Origin: Gammaproteobacteria bacterium
GTDB lineage: Bacteria; Pseudomonadota; Gammaproteobacteria; SZUA-140
Direction of reading: 5' to 3'
Length of the DNA stretch: 8,677 nucleotides
Assembly: GCA_003230195.1 (NCBI GenBank)
Contig: QIHH01000085.1
Span: 1-8,677, forward strand
The position numbers and the translations under genes were made by a program. Of this stretch, positions 8,229-8,677 are shown piece after piece. Each line of letters starts with the position of its first letter. Within the stretch, counting starts at the first letter, position 1. The notes beneath the pieces were generated by a model. That model worked only from the letters and a program-made list of their open reading frames with translations. It was not told the DNA's origin and made no database searches.

Positions 8229-8677
8229 TAAAACCCTAGGGTCAAATCAATGAGTGTTCAATATAAAAAAAGCTAAGTAGTCGCCCCTGAAAAACAGATT
8301 AACTCGCCGATGATCAATAATAAACAAGTCAAAAAGCATGATCATATCGACCGCTGGTCACCATGGAGAGCGAAGCGAAAGGGTAGTCACTGTAGAATCA
8401 TTTGAGGTAGCAGTGTTGGGTGCGACGAGAGGACGAAGTGAGCAAAGTTGCGCGAAAATACGGCAGATGCAGGCCGGTAGGGACAAAAGGAACCAGTTAT
8501 TAGATGATGTTGCTGGTTATTTAACGCTAGCGACGCTGCTTTTCTCCAATAATAAATTCCCGGTATTATCTTTGCTGTAATGCCAATTGTGCTCGATCAT
8601 TGTGGTCGATATGTTTTCGGTGATTAATACTGGGCCGTCGGCCATTTCCCCACAGTTTAATGAATCCCGGGTAATAA
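8229..8677. other. right-end stretch without a supported gene
   Basis: These 449 bases hold no gene I can support. CCCTAGGG just after the preceding stop (8233-8240) is a short palindrome without a T tract. ATGATCA and TGATCAT (around 8310-8316 and 8339-8345) are inverted copies. An 80-codon plus-strand frame (8338-8580) has no ribosome binding site and no familiar features. At the edge, a plus-strand frame from an ATG at 8611 stays open to the window end (MFSVINTGPSAISPQ...), and a minus-strand frame of 36 codons is open from the edge to a TAA at 8566-8568. Either could be the end of a gene outside the window, but neither is recognisable. Confidence 0.4.

Noticed and set aside
8338..8580. 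80-codon plus-strand open frame.
   Set aside because: No ribosome binding site, no familiar motif, and it lies in a gap with no other coding sign; most likely a chance frame.
8566..8676. Minus-strand 36-codon frame open to the window edge.
   Set aside because: Too short to judge, not recognised, and it conflicts with an equally open plus-strand frame from 8611.
8611..8677. Possible start of a plus-strand gene running off the right end.
   Set aside because: Only 22 codons visible and no clear ribosome binding site; cannot be supported.

Overview
The window reads as chromosomal DNA of a gammaproteobacterium with a lipopolysaccharide outer membrane, not as a plasmid, phage or genomic island. 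The class follows from recognisable LPS genes (waaA, an lpxL/htrB homologue), a TolC that ends in the usual repeat structure, and a ThiC whose best start gives exactly the E. coli length (631 aa). I cannot name the genus.

Layout. On the minus strand, read from right to left, lie pcm (4938-4276), tolC (4222-2801), an lpxL-type acyltransferase (2495-1572) and waaA (1524-259). The gaps are 53, 305 and 47 bases. The long gap holds a 235-base element with 17-base terminal inverted repeats (16/17 identical). Its ends resemble IS1380-family ends, and it has a near-perfect 5-base target duplication. Removing the element and one duplication leaves a 65-base gap, so the four genes were probably a compact operon that a non-autonomous element (MITE) entered. 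waaA ends inside a second palindromic repeat (208-275), which supplies its stop codon.

On the plus strand, a 462-base divergent region (4939-5400) leads into thiC (5401-7296). It carries a plausible pcm promoter but no recognisable TPP riboswitch. After a 197-base gap comes an unidentified 244-aa, probably membrane-anchored protein (7494-8228). Its G+C is about 37 percent against about 51 percent in a sample of thiC. The last 449 bases hold no gene I can support.

Function. WaaA and the LpxL-type protein act one after the other in Kdo-lipid A assembly at the inner membrane. TolC is the outer-membrane exit duct for drug efflux and type I secretion. The Pcm-like methyltransferase is cytosolic and belongs to a divergent TolC-linked type. 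ThiC makes the pyrimidine half of thiamin. No wholly new multi-gene system is visible. The points most worth a second look are the MITE inside the envelope operon, the LpxL-type protein lacking the acidic residue of its catalytic motif, and thiC without a visible TPP riboswitch.
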